12,337 nucleotides of DNA, from NCBI GenBank assembly GCA_944391365.1, contig CALXTH010000007.1:1-12337 (forward strand), written 5' to 3'. Shown here one piece after another: positions 7,213-12,337 of this stretch (positions within the stretch are counted from its first letter, which is position 1; each line of letters begins with the position of its first letter). Origin of the DNA: an uncultured Alphaproteobacteria bacterium (GTDB lineage Bacteria; Pseudomonadota; Alphaproteobacteria; RF32; CAG-239). Made by a program: the position numbers and the translations under genes. Below the pieces are notes generated by a model. It saw only the letters and a list, made by a program, of their open reading frames with translations, did no database searches and was not told where the DNA came from.

Positions 7213-7947
7213 ATGTCTGATAAAAAGTTTGCGGCCGTGGTTTTGGCTGCGGGCAAGGGAACGCGGATGAAGTCTGATTTGCCGAAGGCGATGATGCCGG
7301 TGTGCGGCAAGCCGATGGTGAAACATATTCTGGAAACGCTTGATCAGATGAAGGCTGACCGGATTGTGGTGGTGACGGCACCGGACGGGCAGATGGTGCG
7401 AGATGCGGTTGCGCCGCATTTTTCCTGCATTCAGGACAAACAGCTCGGAACCGGGCATGCCGTGGCCTGTGCCAAAGACGCTTTGAAAGGTTTTGACGGC
7501 AAGGTGCTGGTTGTCTATTGTGATCATCCGATTATTACCGCACAGACTTTTGAGCGGGCTTTGAACAAGCTGGATGAAGGGTTTTCGGTTGTGGTTCTGG
7601 GGTTTACGCCGGAGGATGCCGCTCGTTACGGTCGTTTGAAAATGATTGGCGATGAGCTTGAAAAAATTGTTGAATATAAAGATGCCTCAGAGGAGGAGCG
7701 GGCCATCAGGTTGTGCAATTCCGGGGTGATGGCTTTTGATGGAAAGGTTTTGTTTGAGTTGTTGGAAAAAATTCAGAATAAAAATGCTTCCGGAGAATAT
7801 TATCTGACCGATACGGTTGAGATTGCCCGCCGCGAAGGTTTGAAGTGCAGCGTGGTTGAGACTTCAGCCGAAGAAGTGGCCGGCGCCAATACGCAGGAAG
7901 AGCTTGCCCGACTGGAAGTTTATCTGAAAAAACGGCAGGCGGCATAA
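7213..7947 (+). CDS. stand-alone GlmU-type nucleotidyltransferase (UDP-GlcNAc pyrophosphorylase domain only)
   Basis: 244 aa of the GT-A-like nucleotidyltransferase fold. The sugar-nucleotide signature LAAGKGTRMKSDLPKAM lies near residues 11-27, followed by QLGTGHAV, VVYCDHPII (GlmU usually has YGDxPLI), RYGRLK, IVEYKDAS, NSGVMAFD and GEYYLTDTVEIA, all in GlmU order. The expected activity is UTP + GlcNAc-1-phosphate to UDP-GlcNAc + PPi, feeding peptidoglycan and lipid A. Bifunctional GlmU is about 450 aa, with a C-terminal left-handed beta-helix acetyltransferase. Here the protein stops right after the first domain (ANTQEELARLE near the end), and no hexapeptide repeats follow in any nearby frame, so this is not a frameshifted glmU. 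It may be a paralogue acting on another sugar phosphate, or the acetyltransferase may be encoded separately. The start at 7213 is set by AAAGGAG six bases upstream. The next gene begins directly after its stop codon. Confidence 0.82.
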   Translation: MSDKKFAAVVLAAGKGTRMKSDLPKAMMPVCGKPMVKHILETLDQMKADRIVVVTAPDGQMVRDAVAPHFSCIQDKQLGTGHAVACAKDALKGFDGKVLVVYCDHPIITAQTFERALNKLDEGFSVVVLGFTPEDAARYGRLKMIGDELEKIVEYKDASEEERAIRLCNSGVMAFDGKVLFELLEKIQNKNASGEYYLTDTVEIARREGLKCSVVETSAEEVAGANTQEELARLEVYLKKRQAA

Positions 7948-8385
7948 ATGGCTTTTTTGAAAAATCATTGGTTCGGGTTTCTTTTGTCGCTGGTTGTCGG
8001 CGGGTATTTTGTTGTATTTTTGTTGGTGTTGTTTGCGCCAAAGCAGGATATCAGACAGCGCGGCTTTGTTAAATGTTCGGCGGCGTTGTCTGAAAATATG
8101 CCGCAGTGCGGGGGAGGCAAATGGTGTTTGCTGACGGAGGTGTTGCGCAACGGCTGGTGTGATGTTAAGGTTGTGGGCGAAGGTGTGGCGCTGTGGGCGG
8201 CCGGAAAACAGGCGACCCCCTGGGCGAATTATTTTTTTGAACCACTGGAGGCTGAACCGCAAATGTCCGCAGAGGCGCTGGATTATTATCAGAAGAATCG
8301 TGAAAACCTGAAAAAATCAATGGAAAGAATCAAACAGCTTAATCAGGAATTGGAAGAAAAGGCAGTCAAACATGAAGAAAACTGA
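7948..8385 (+). CDS. small membrane-anchored protein of unknown family
   Basis: 145 aa; I do not recognise the family. There is one strong transmembrane segment at about 9-30 with a short, mildly basic N-terminus, which suggests an inner-membrane anchor with the rest outside. The globular part holds four cysteines (C43, C54, C60, C72) in KCSAALSENMPQCGGGKWC and LRNGWCDVKVVGEG, a spacing that could allow two disulfides in the periplasm. Residues 109-143 are charged and Glu/Lys/Gln-rich, predicting a coiled-coil helix (ENLKKSMERIKQLNQELEEK). The ATG abuts the stop of the GlmU-like gene with no gap, and its 3' end overlaps the pepF start by 14 bases, so translation of all three genes is probably coupled. 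The context gives no clear function. Confidence 0.75.
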   Translation: MAFLKNHWFGFLLSLVVGGYFVVFLLVLFAPKQDIRQRGFVKCSAALSENMPQCGGGKWCLLTEVLRNGWCDVKVVGEGVALWAAGKQATPWANYFFEPLEAEPQMSAEALDYYQKNRENLKKSMERIKQLNQELEEKAVKHEEN

Positions 8386-10153
8386 ACTTCCCGCATGGGA
8401 TTTGAGAGATTTGTATGATGGTATTAATGACCCGCAGGTTGAAAAAGATCTCGCGCAGTATGCTGGGCTTACGGCCGAGTTGGCCAAAAAGTACAAGGGA
8501 AAGCTTTCCGGACTGGCTCCGGCAGCGTTTGCGGCGGCTGTCCGGGACTATGAGCAGGCCGGGATTATTGCTTCAAAACTCGGGATTTTTGCCTATTTGA
8601 ATATGGTGACGCAGATGAATAATCAGGTGGCCGTGGCTTTTTATCAGAATATTAATGAGAAAATGACCGAGTATGGTAAGGCGGCTATCTTTTTTACGCT
8701 GGAAATCAATGCGTTGCCGGAGGAAAAATTCAGCGCGTTTTTGGATGACAAGGCCGTGGCTTATTACAAACCCTGGCTGGAAAAGGTGCGTCTTTTCAAG
8801 CCGTATGAGTTGGCCGAGGATATGGAGGCGCTGTTGGCCGACAAGGCTTTGACGTCTTCCGGCGCATGGGTGCGTTTGTATGACGAGACATCTTCCAAGC
8901 TGAAATATATTGTTGACGGAAAAGCTTATAATGATGCCGAAATCAGCAAGCTTTTGCAGGATAAAGATCCGTCGGTGAGGGAAAAAGCCGGCAAGGAGAT
9001 GAACCGGGTTCAGAAAGAAAACGGCGAGTTGTTTACGTTTATTTATAATATGATTGTCAAGGACAAGGCAATCAGTGACGAGAAACGCGGGTTTAAGTCG
9101 CCGATTGCCTCACGCAATTTGGACAATATGGTTGAAGACGAGGTGGTCGAGGCTTTGTCTCAGGCCGTACAGGCAAAGTATCAGTCCATTGCCGGGCGGT
9201 TTTATAAACTGAAAGCCAAATGGCTGGGCAAAGAAAAAATTCAGTATTGGGATCGTAATGCGCCGCTGCCTTTCAGTGATGATAAGAAATATGGCTGGGA
9301 AGAAAGTGTCAAGTTGGTGCTTGGGGCTTATAACGAGTTTTCTCCCAAACTACGCCGGGTGGCCGAAGACTTTTTTTCACACGACTGGATTGATGTGCCG
9401 CCGAGAGAGGGAAAACGCAGCGGTGCTTTTGCCATGCCGATGCCGTCACCGTATCATCCGTATTTGATGCTCAATTTTGTCGGCAAGCAGAATGATGTGC
9501 TGACTTTGGCGCATGAGCTGGGGCACGGGTGCCATATGCGGCTGAGTATTCGGCAAGGTGATTTGAATGATGATACGCCTTTGACTTTGGCGGAGGTGGC
9601 TTCGGTTTTTGCCGAGATGCTGACTTTCCAGTCGTTGCTTAAGAATCTTGATGATGACAGGGCTAAATTGTGTCTGATTGCGGCCAAGGTTAATGATATG
9701 ATTAACACGTCGCTTCGGCAGATTGCTTTTCATGTTTTTGAGACAAAGGTTCATGCCGAGCGCAAAAGCGGCGAACTGTCGCAAGAACGGATTTGTGAAA
9801 TCTGGCTGGAGGTTATGCGCGAAAGTCTTGGTGAATATGTGATTGTGGATGAGGACAGCAAGTATATCTGGCCGATTGTCAGTCACTTTTTTCATTCGCC
9901 GTTTTATGTTTATGCTTATTCTTCTGCCGATTGTCTGGTTAATTCTTTGTATCAGGTTTATCGTGAGGGAACGATTGCCGATTTTGCGGACAAATATCTG
10001 GAGATGTTGTCCCAGACAGGGGTGAAGCGTTATGATGCCTTGTTGAAGCCATTCGGTCTGGATGCGCATGAGGCTTCTTTCTGGAACAAGGGGCTGGGGC
10101 TGATTGAAGAATATATTGATCAGTTGGAAGCGCTGGATAAAAAACTTGGGTGA
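8372..10153 (+). CDS. pepF: oligoendopeptidase F, M3 family zinc metallopeptidase
   Basis: 593 aa, the normal length for PepF/M3B, a cytoplasmic zinc peptidase that cuts short peptides. The zinc motif is HELGH at 381-385 (H381 and H385 are ligands, E382 is catalytic). The third ligand, E408 in LAEVAS, follows at the family's usual distance. The C-terminal substrate-groove segment is also conserved: FFHSPFYVYAYSSADCLVNSLY. The N-terminus (PAWDLRDLYDGINDPQVEKDL) is the standard PepF opening. There is no signal peptide. The start codon lies inside the preceding gene (14-base overlap), with AAAGG nine bases upstream as ribosome site. It is the last gene of the three-gene plus-strand operon and is followed by a 32-base palindrome. 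Nothing is missing or broken. Confidence 0.93.
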   Translation: MKKTELPAWDLRDLYDGINDPQVEKDLAQYAGLTAELAKKYKGKLSGLAPAAFAAAVRDYEQAGIIASKLGIFAYLNMVTQMNNQVAVAFYQNINEKMTEYGKAAIFFTLEINALPEEKFSAFLDDKAVAYYKPWLEKVRLFKPYELAEDMEALLADKALTSSGAWVRLYDETSSKLKYIVDGKAYNDAEISKLLQDKDPSVREKAGKEMNRVQKENGELFTFIYNMIVKDKAISDEKRGFKSPIASRNLDNMVEDEVVEALSQAVQAKYQSIAGRFYKLKAKWLGKEKIQYWDRNAPLPFSDDKKYGWEESVKLVLGAYNEFSPKLRRVAEDFFSHDWIDVPPREGKRSGAFAMPMPSPYHPYLMLNFVGKQNDVLTLAHELGHGCHMRLSIRQGDLNDDTPLTLAEVASVFAEMLTFQSLLKNLDDDRAKLCLIAAKVNDMINTSLRQIAFHVFETKVHAERKSGELSQERICEIWLEVMRESLGEYVIVDEDSKYIWPIVSHFFHSPFYVYAYSSADCLVNSLYQVYREGTIADFADKYLEMLSQTGVKRYDALLKPFGLDAHEASFWNKGLGLIEEYIDQLEALDKKLG

Positions 10154-10168
10154 AGAATCGGTGTAAGT

Positions 10169-10200
10169 TAACCAAGGCTCTCAATTGAGAGCCTTGGTTA
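10169..10200. terminator. perfect 32-base palindrome between convergent genes, probable bidirectional terminator
   Basis: The left arm TAACCAAGGCTCTCAA is followed at once by its exact complement, so RNA from either strand can form a 14-bp stem with an AATT loop. It sits in the 55 bases between the stops of pepF and the minus-strand secreted-protein gene, the expected place for a shared terminator. Neither side has a proper T run (TTGGTTATGT on the plus side), so termination strength is uncertain. Confidence 0.55.
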
Positions 10201-10208
10201 TGTAAAGT

Positions 10209-10928
10209 CTAAAAATAAAGTATTGATCTGGCATAATTTTCATGAGGCCAGGTGTTGTTGTCTAAGTTTCCGTTAGTCATGTGTACGATGTTGGCATCGT
10301 CGTCGTCGTAAGCAGATGACCAATAATATCCATCTGAAAATTTTGTTCCTCCATTAGCTACAAATAAAGGTTCCAGAGCGGATTTATGTTCATATATGGT
10401 TAATAATTCGGTGTCTGTCGGTAGCTTTCCTTTTCCGCAAAATGTTTTGGGACTTTCAGAGAAAGCTTTATTCCAATTCATATATCCCATGTCTTCTATT
10501 GCTACAAAAAATAACATTCCTGATGCCCGTACTCCGACAACCTGACCATTGCAATAGTATTTGTTGCCATAGACGCCTTCTTCTATAGGCGCTTTTTGTT
10601 GACAACTTCCGTTTTTCCATTCGTATCCTTCTGTGCAATTACATTGAGCGTATTTTTTGTTACAGACAGAACCGGCTCCACCTGTATAACCGGTTCCGTT
10701 GCAATCTAATGTAAAGCCTAATTCCTGACAAAGTTCATTTTTTAGTTCATCTTTTGTTGTAAAACAAAACCACTTGTTGCCAAACGGGCATTTGACGCCC
10801 TTACTACCGTTGCAAGTTGTTTCGGTATAGCCCAAAGTCGCGCAGTCTTGCGTTGCCACACATTGAGCATTCACGGTTAAAGGGATAAAGGACAGACTCG
10901 TCCCGATAAGTAAAAATTTAATATTCAT
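10209..10928 (-). CDS. secreted cysteine-rich protein with DUF1566-like C-terminus
   Basis: 239 aa from the ATG at 10928, chosen because GGAG lies 7 bases before it; a start at 10985 would lie inside a hairpin and put 19 odd residues before an obvious signal peptide. The signal peptide is 1-21 (cut near VNA|QC). The mature N-terminal half (22-126) has 12 cysteines in pairs, with CATLGYTETTC and VKCPFGNKWFC, a pattern I associate with surface proteins of uncultured gut alphaproteobacteria. The C-terminal part (about 128-239) resembles DUF1566/Fib-succ-major-type domains, with GYYWSSAYD (200-208) and an ARSILYF end. Its function is unknown; a disulfide-rich surface or adhesion protein is a guess. 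The gene is clearly more AT-rich than its neighbours (21 G+C in 10321-10380, against 36 in 9481-9540, inside pepF), suggesting a different history. Upstream is the structured region described separately. Confidence 0.7.
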   Translation of the reverse strand: MNIKFLLIGTSLSFIPLTVNAQCVATQDCATLGYTETTCNGSKGVKCPFGNKWFCFTTKDELKNELCQELGFTLDCNGTGYTGGAGSVCNKKYAQCNCTEGYEWKNGSCQQKAPIEEGVYGNKYYCNGQVVGVRASGMLFFVAIEDMGYMNWNKAFSESPKTFCGKGKLPTDTELLTIYEHKSALEPLFVANGGTKFSDGYYWSSAYDDDDANIVHMTNGNLDNNTWPHENYARSILYF

Positions 10929-10935
10929 AACTAAG

Positions 10936-10939
10936 CTCC
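10936..10939 (-). promoter_or_regulatory. ribosome binding site fixing the start of the secreted-protein gene
   Basis: GGAG on the minus strand lies 7 bases before the ATG at 10928. It selects this Met, which begins a standard signal peptide, over the in-frame ATG at 10985. Confidence 0.65.
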
Positions 10940-10950
10940 ATTGTTTTAAG

Positions 10951-10992
10951 TAAAAAACAACGCCACCATAAGCTATGAAAACCAAGGTGGCG
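10951..10992 (-). terminator. terminator-like hairpin just upstream of the secreted-protein gene
   Basis: On the minus strand CGCCACC (10992-10986), an 18-base loop, GGTGGCG (10967-10961) and then TTGTTTTTT. The stem is 7 bp and very GC-rich with a T run on the correct side, as in an intrinsic terminator, although the loop is large. It ends about 12 bases before the GGAG ribosome site of the next gene. It therefore either ends a separate RNA or acts as an attenuator in that gene's leader. Its 5' arm region also takes part in the long rod structure, so the two folds compete. Confidence 0.5.
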
Positions 10993-11179
10993 CGGAGCTG
11001 AAAACCGTAAGAACAACGGTCAGGTTTATTCGTCTGCCTGCCGGACTTAACCAGCTAACAGGAGCATAATATTAATGTAAACATTAATACCAGAGGCTGT
11101 CTGCAAGTGCTTATTTCGCCCACTCCGCCCATGCGGATATTTTGTTCTTAGGTGTTTTCAGACACCACAGCCGGTTTTC
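10977..11179. ncRNA. candidate rod-shaped structured RNA (6S-like) or attenuating leader
   Basis: Long-range complementarity brings the two ends together. GAAAACC (10977-10983) pairs with GGTTTTC (11173-11179), GGTG (10986-10989) with CACC (11163-11166), CTGAAAAC (10998-11005) with GTTTTCAG (11154-11161), and TAAGAACAA (11008-11016) with TTGTTCTTA (11142-11150). At the exact centre, TATTAATGT and ACATTAATA (11070-11089) form an apical hairpin. Between them both arms are C-rich on the plus strand (11031-11043, 11117-11130) and cannot pair, which leaves a large internal bubble. A long rod of about 200 nt with a central bubble is the shape of 6S RNA, but I recognise no conserved 6S sequence. The strand is unresolved: a good plus-strand terminator lies at 11210, while a minus-strand promoter and terminator also flank it. 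No SRP RNA, RNase P RNA, tmRNA or riboswitch motif was recognised. Confidence 0.4.
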
Positions 11180-11193
11180 CCAACTGCATAATC

Positions 11194-11222
11194 AGAATAT
11201 CATAATGAGAGAGCTTTCGCAA
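11194..11222 (-). promoter_or_regulatory. possible minus-strand promoter into the structured region
   Basis: TTGCGA (11222-11217), 17 bases, TATTCT (11199-11194) on the minus strand, 8 of 12 consensus bases at ideal spacing. A start near 11187 falls 8 bases before the outer stem of the rod structure. It could drive a separate RNA or a leader of about 260 nt for the secreted-protein gene, which otherwise has no visible room for a promoter. The -35 box overlaps the plus-strand terminator hairpin. Confidence 0.35.
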
Positions 11223-11231
11223 GCTCTTTTT
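11210..11231 (+). terminator. intrinsic terminator on the plus strand
   Basis: AGAGCTT, tetraloop TCGC, AAGCTCT, with a run of five T (11227-11231) starting at the end of the stem. The shape is canonical on the plus strand only; on the minus strand no T run follows. There is no plus-strand protein gene between 10154 and here, so it would serve a plus-strand RNA from the 10977-11179 region, or be fortuitous. Confidence 0.5.
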
Positions 11232-11273
11232 CATGTAATCACGAGATAAAAAATTTCAAGAGGGAAAGCGGGT

Positions 11274-11314
11274 AAAAAAAATATCCTCAGCTTTGAGGCT
11301 GAGGATATTTTTTT
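11274..11314 (-). terminator. strong terminator of typA, symmetric enough to work both ways
   Basis: A 17-bp perfect stem, with arms ending ATATCCTCAGC and GCTGAGGATAT, encloses the 6-base loop TTTGAG. It is flanked by a run of A on one side and a run of T on the other, so RNA from either strand ends in a T run after the stem. It overlaps the first two bases of the typA stop codon region (11313-11315) and insulates typA from the region to its left. Confidence 0.85.
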
Positions 11315-12337
11315 AATTGATGATGTCCGGTTTGGCGCGTTTACGCTGGATGGGGTCCAGAATGCGTTTGCGCAGGCGCAGGCTCTTGGGGGTAACCTCC
11401 AGGAGTTCGTCTTCCTGGATGTAGGCCAATCCCTGTTCAAGCGTCAGTTTGCGCGGCGGGATCAGGTCAATAGCCTCATCTTTGCCGGCGGCGCGGATGT
11501 TGGTCAGTTGTTTTGATTTTGTCGGGTTGACTTCCAAATCGTTTGGCTTGGTGTGTTCACCGATGATCATTCCGACATAAACCGGGACGTTCGGGTCAAT
11601 AAACATCGGGCCGCGATCCTGAAGTTTCCACAGCGAATAAGCGATGGCGGTGCCGGATTCCGAAGATATCAGCACACCGTTGCGGCGGCCTTCAATCTCG
11701 CCTTTGTAGGGTTCATAACATTTGAACAGGCGGTTCATGACGCCGGTGCCGCGCGTGTCGGTCAGAAACTCGGAGTGGTATCCGATTAGTCCGCGGGACG
11801 GTGCATTGAAAATCAGGCGGACTTTGTTGCCCAGCTGGGAGGGAATCATCTCAACCAGTTCAGCCTTGCGGCGGCCTAGTTTTTCAACCACTGCGCCGGA
11901 AAATTCTTCATCTACATCGACGACAACTTCTTCAACAGGTTCAAGCAGGCGGCCGTTTTCGTCACGTTTCATCAAGACGCGGGGACGAGAGATGGAGAGC
12001 TCAAACCCTTCGCGGCGCATGGTTTCAATCAAGACGCCGAGTTGGAGTTCACCACGGCCGGCTACCTCCAAAGAATCACTGGTATCGGTACGTGATATTT
12101 TGAGGGCAATGTTGCCTTCGGCCTCTTTTTCCAATCTATCCCAGATGACACGGGAGGTAACTTTGTCTCCTTCGCGGCCGGCCAAGGGCGAATCGTTGAC
12201 GGAAAAAGTCATGGCCAGGGTCGGCGGGTCAATCGGCTGGGCGTGGATGGCCTCGGTGACTTCAAGTGCGCAGATGGTGTCGGCGACGGTGCCTTTGGCA
12301 ATGCCCGAAACAGCAACGATGTCTCCGGCAAAGGCCT
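11313..12337 (-). CDS. typA: translational GTPase TypA/BipA, C-terminal part (5' end outside the window)
   Basis: About 340 residues of the usual roughly 600 are visible; the frame is open to the window edge, so the G domain and true start lie beyond 12337. TypA is a ribosome-bound GTPase involved in 50S assembly and in growth under cold and other stress. The visible part begins in domain II (AFAGDIVAVSGIAKG). It continues through the EF-G-like domain III (RTDTSDSLEVAGRGELQLG, then ETMRREGFELSISRP) and domain V (EPVEEVVVDVDEEFSGAV, then GRRKAELVEM). It ends with the TypA-specific C-terminal domain (APSRGLIGYHSEFLTDTRG, NVPVYVGMIIGEHT, LRLRKRILDP). No truncation or substitution stands out. The stop codon overlaps a strong terminator, so typA ends its transcription unit here. 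Confidence 0.96.
   Translation of the reverse strand, partial: AFAGDIVAVSGIAKGTVADTICALEVTEAIHAQPIDPPTLAMTFSVNDSPLAGREGDKVTSRVIWDRLEKEAEGNIALKISRTDTSDSLEVAGRGELQLGVLIETMRREGFELSISRPRVLMKRDENGRLLEPVEEVVVDVDEEFSGAVVEKLGRRKAELVEMIPSQLGNKVRLIFNAPSRGLIGYHSEFLTDTRGTGVMNRLFKCYEPYKGEIEGRRNGVLISSESGTAIAYSLWKLQDRGPMFIDPNVPVYVGMIIGEHTKPNDLEVNPTKSKQLTNIRAAGKDEAIDLIPPRKLTLEQGLAYIQEDELLEVTPKSLRLRKRILDPIQRKRAKPDIIN

Noticed and set aside
10929..10985. Upstream ATG at 10985 as start of the secreted protein
   Set aside because: It falls in the loop and stem of the terminator-like hairpin, has no ribosome site, and would bury the signal peptide behind 19 residues; GGAG before 10928 fits better.
11145..11189. 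13-codon open frame starting ATG CAG TTG at 11189 on the minus strand as a leader peptide
   Set aside because: No ribosome site, position at or before the proposed transcript start, no run of one amino acid typical of attenuation; such short frames are common by chance.
10977..11231. SRP RNA, RNase P RNA, tmRNA or a common riboswitch in the gene gap
   Set aside because: None of the diagnostic motifs (SRP GGAAGCAGCC-like loop, RNase P GAGGAAAGTCC, tmRNA tag and TTCGA arm, cobalamin/TPP/FMN/glycine cores) was found on either strand.

Overview
The window looks like a chromosomal housekeeping segment from a Gram-negative bacterium, most likely an alphaproteobacterium. The aspartate-semialdehyde-dehydrogenase-like protein aligns by eye with alphaproteobacterial members, and the MscS channel carries a DUF3772-type periplasmic region. 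The small cysteine-rich secreted protein resembles proteins I associate with uncultured gut alphaproteobacteria. That last placement is inference. No phage, transposon, plasmid or CRISPR feature was seen.

Layout: (1) 2-4952, minus strand, read right to left: an aspartate-semialdehyde dehydrogenase homologue that has lost its catalytic residues, then a large MscS channel, then a MurD ligase of MurD2 (L-glutamate-adding) character, then tRNA-Thr(CGU) with its own consensus-like promoter inside the 3' end of murD. Spacing is tight (21, 2 and 16 bases). (2) 5042-7132, minus: a DUF2207 membrane protein, divergent from (3) 7213-10153, plus: a tightly coupled three-gene operon with a stand-alone GlmU-type nucleotidyltransferase domain, a small membrane protein of unknown family, and an M3 oligoendopeptidase F. 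The divergent spacer holds a 9+9-base inverted repeat. (4) 10169-10200: a perfect 32-base palindrome between convergent genes. (5) 10209-10928, minus: an AT-rich, secreted, cysteine-rich protein with a DUF1566-like C-terminus. (6) 10929-11312: no protein gene, but a strongly self-complementary stretch of about 200 bases that folds as one long rod with an apical hairpin at its exact centre, flanked by terminator-like hairpins and a candidate promoter. This is a candidate structured RNA (6S-like) or an attenuating leader. (7) 11313-12337, minus: the C-terminal part of the ribosome-associated GTPase TypA/BipA, cut by the window edge, with a strong terminator.

The items most worth following up are the full-length but catalytically dead Asd homologue, the MurD2-type ligase (which implies an unusual route to D-Glu in peptidoglycan), the acetyltransferase-less GlmU, and the structured RNA locus at 10977-11179. 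A complete, self-contained new system (for example a defence island) was not seen.
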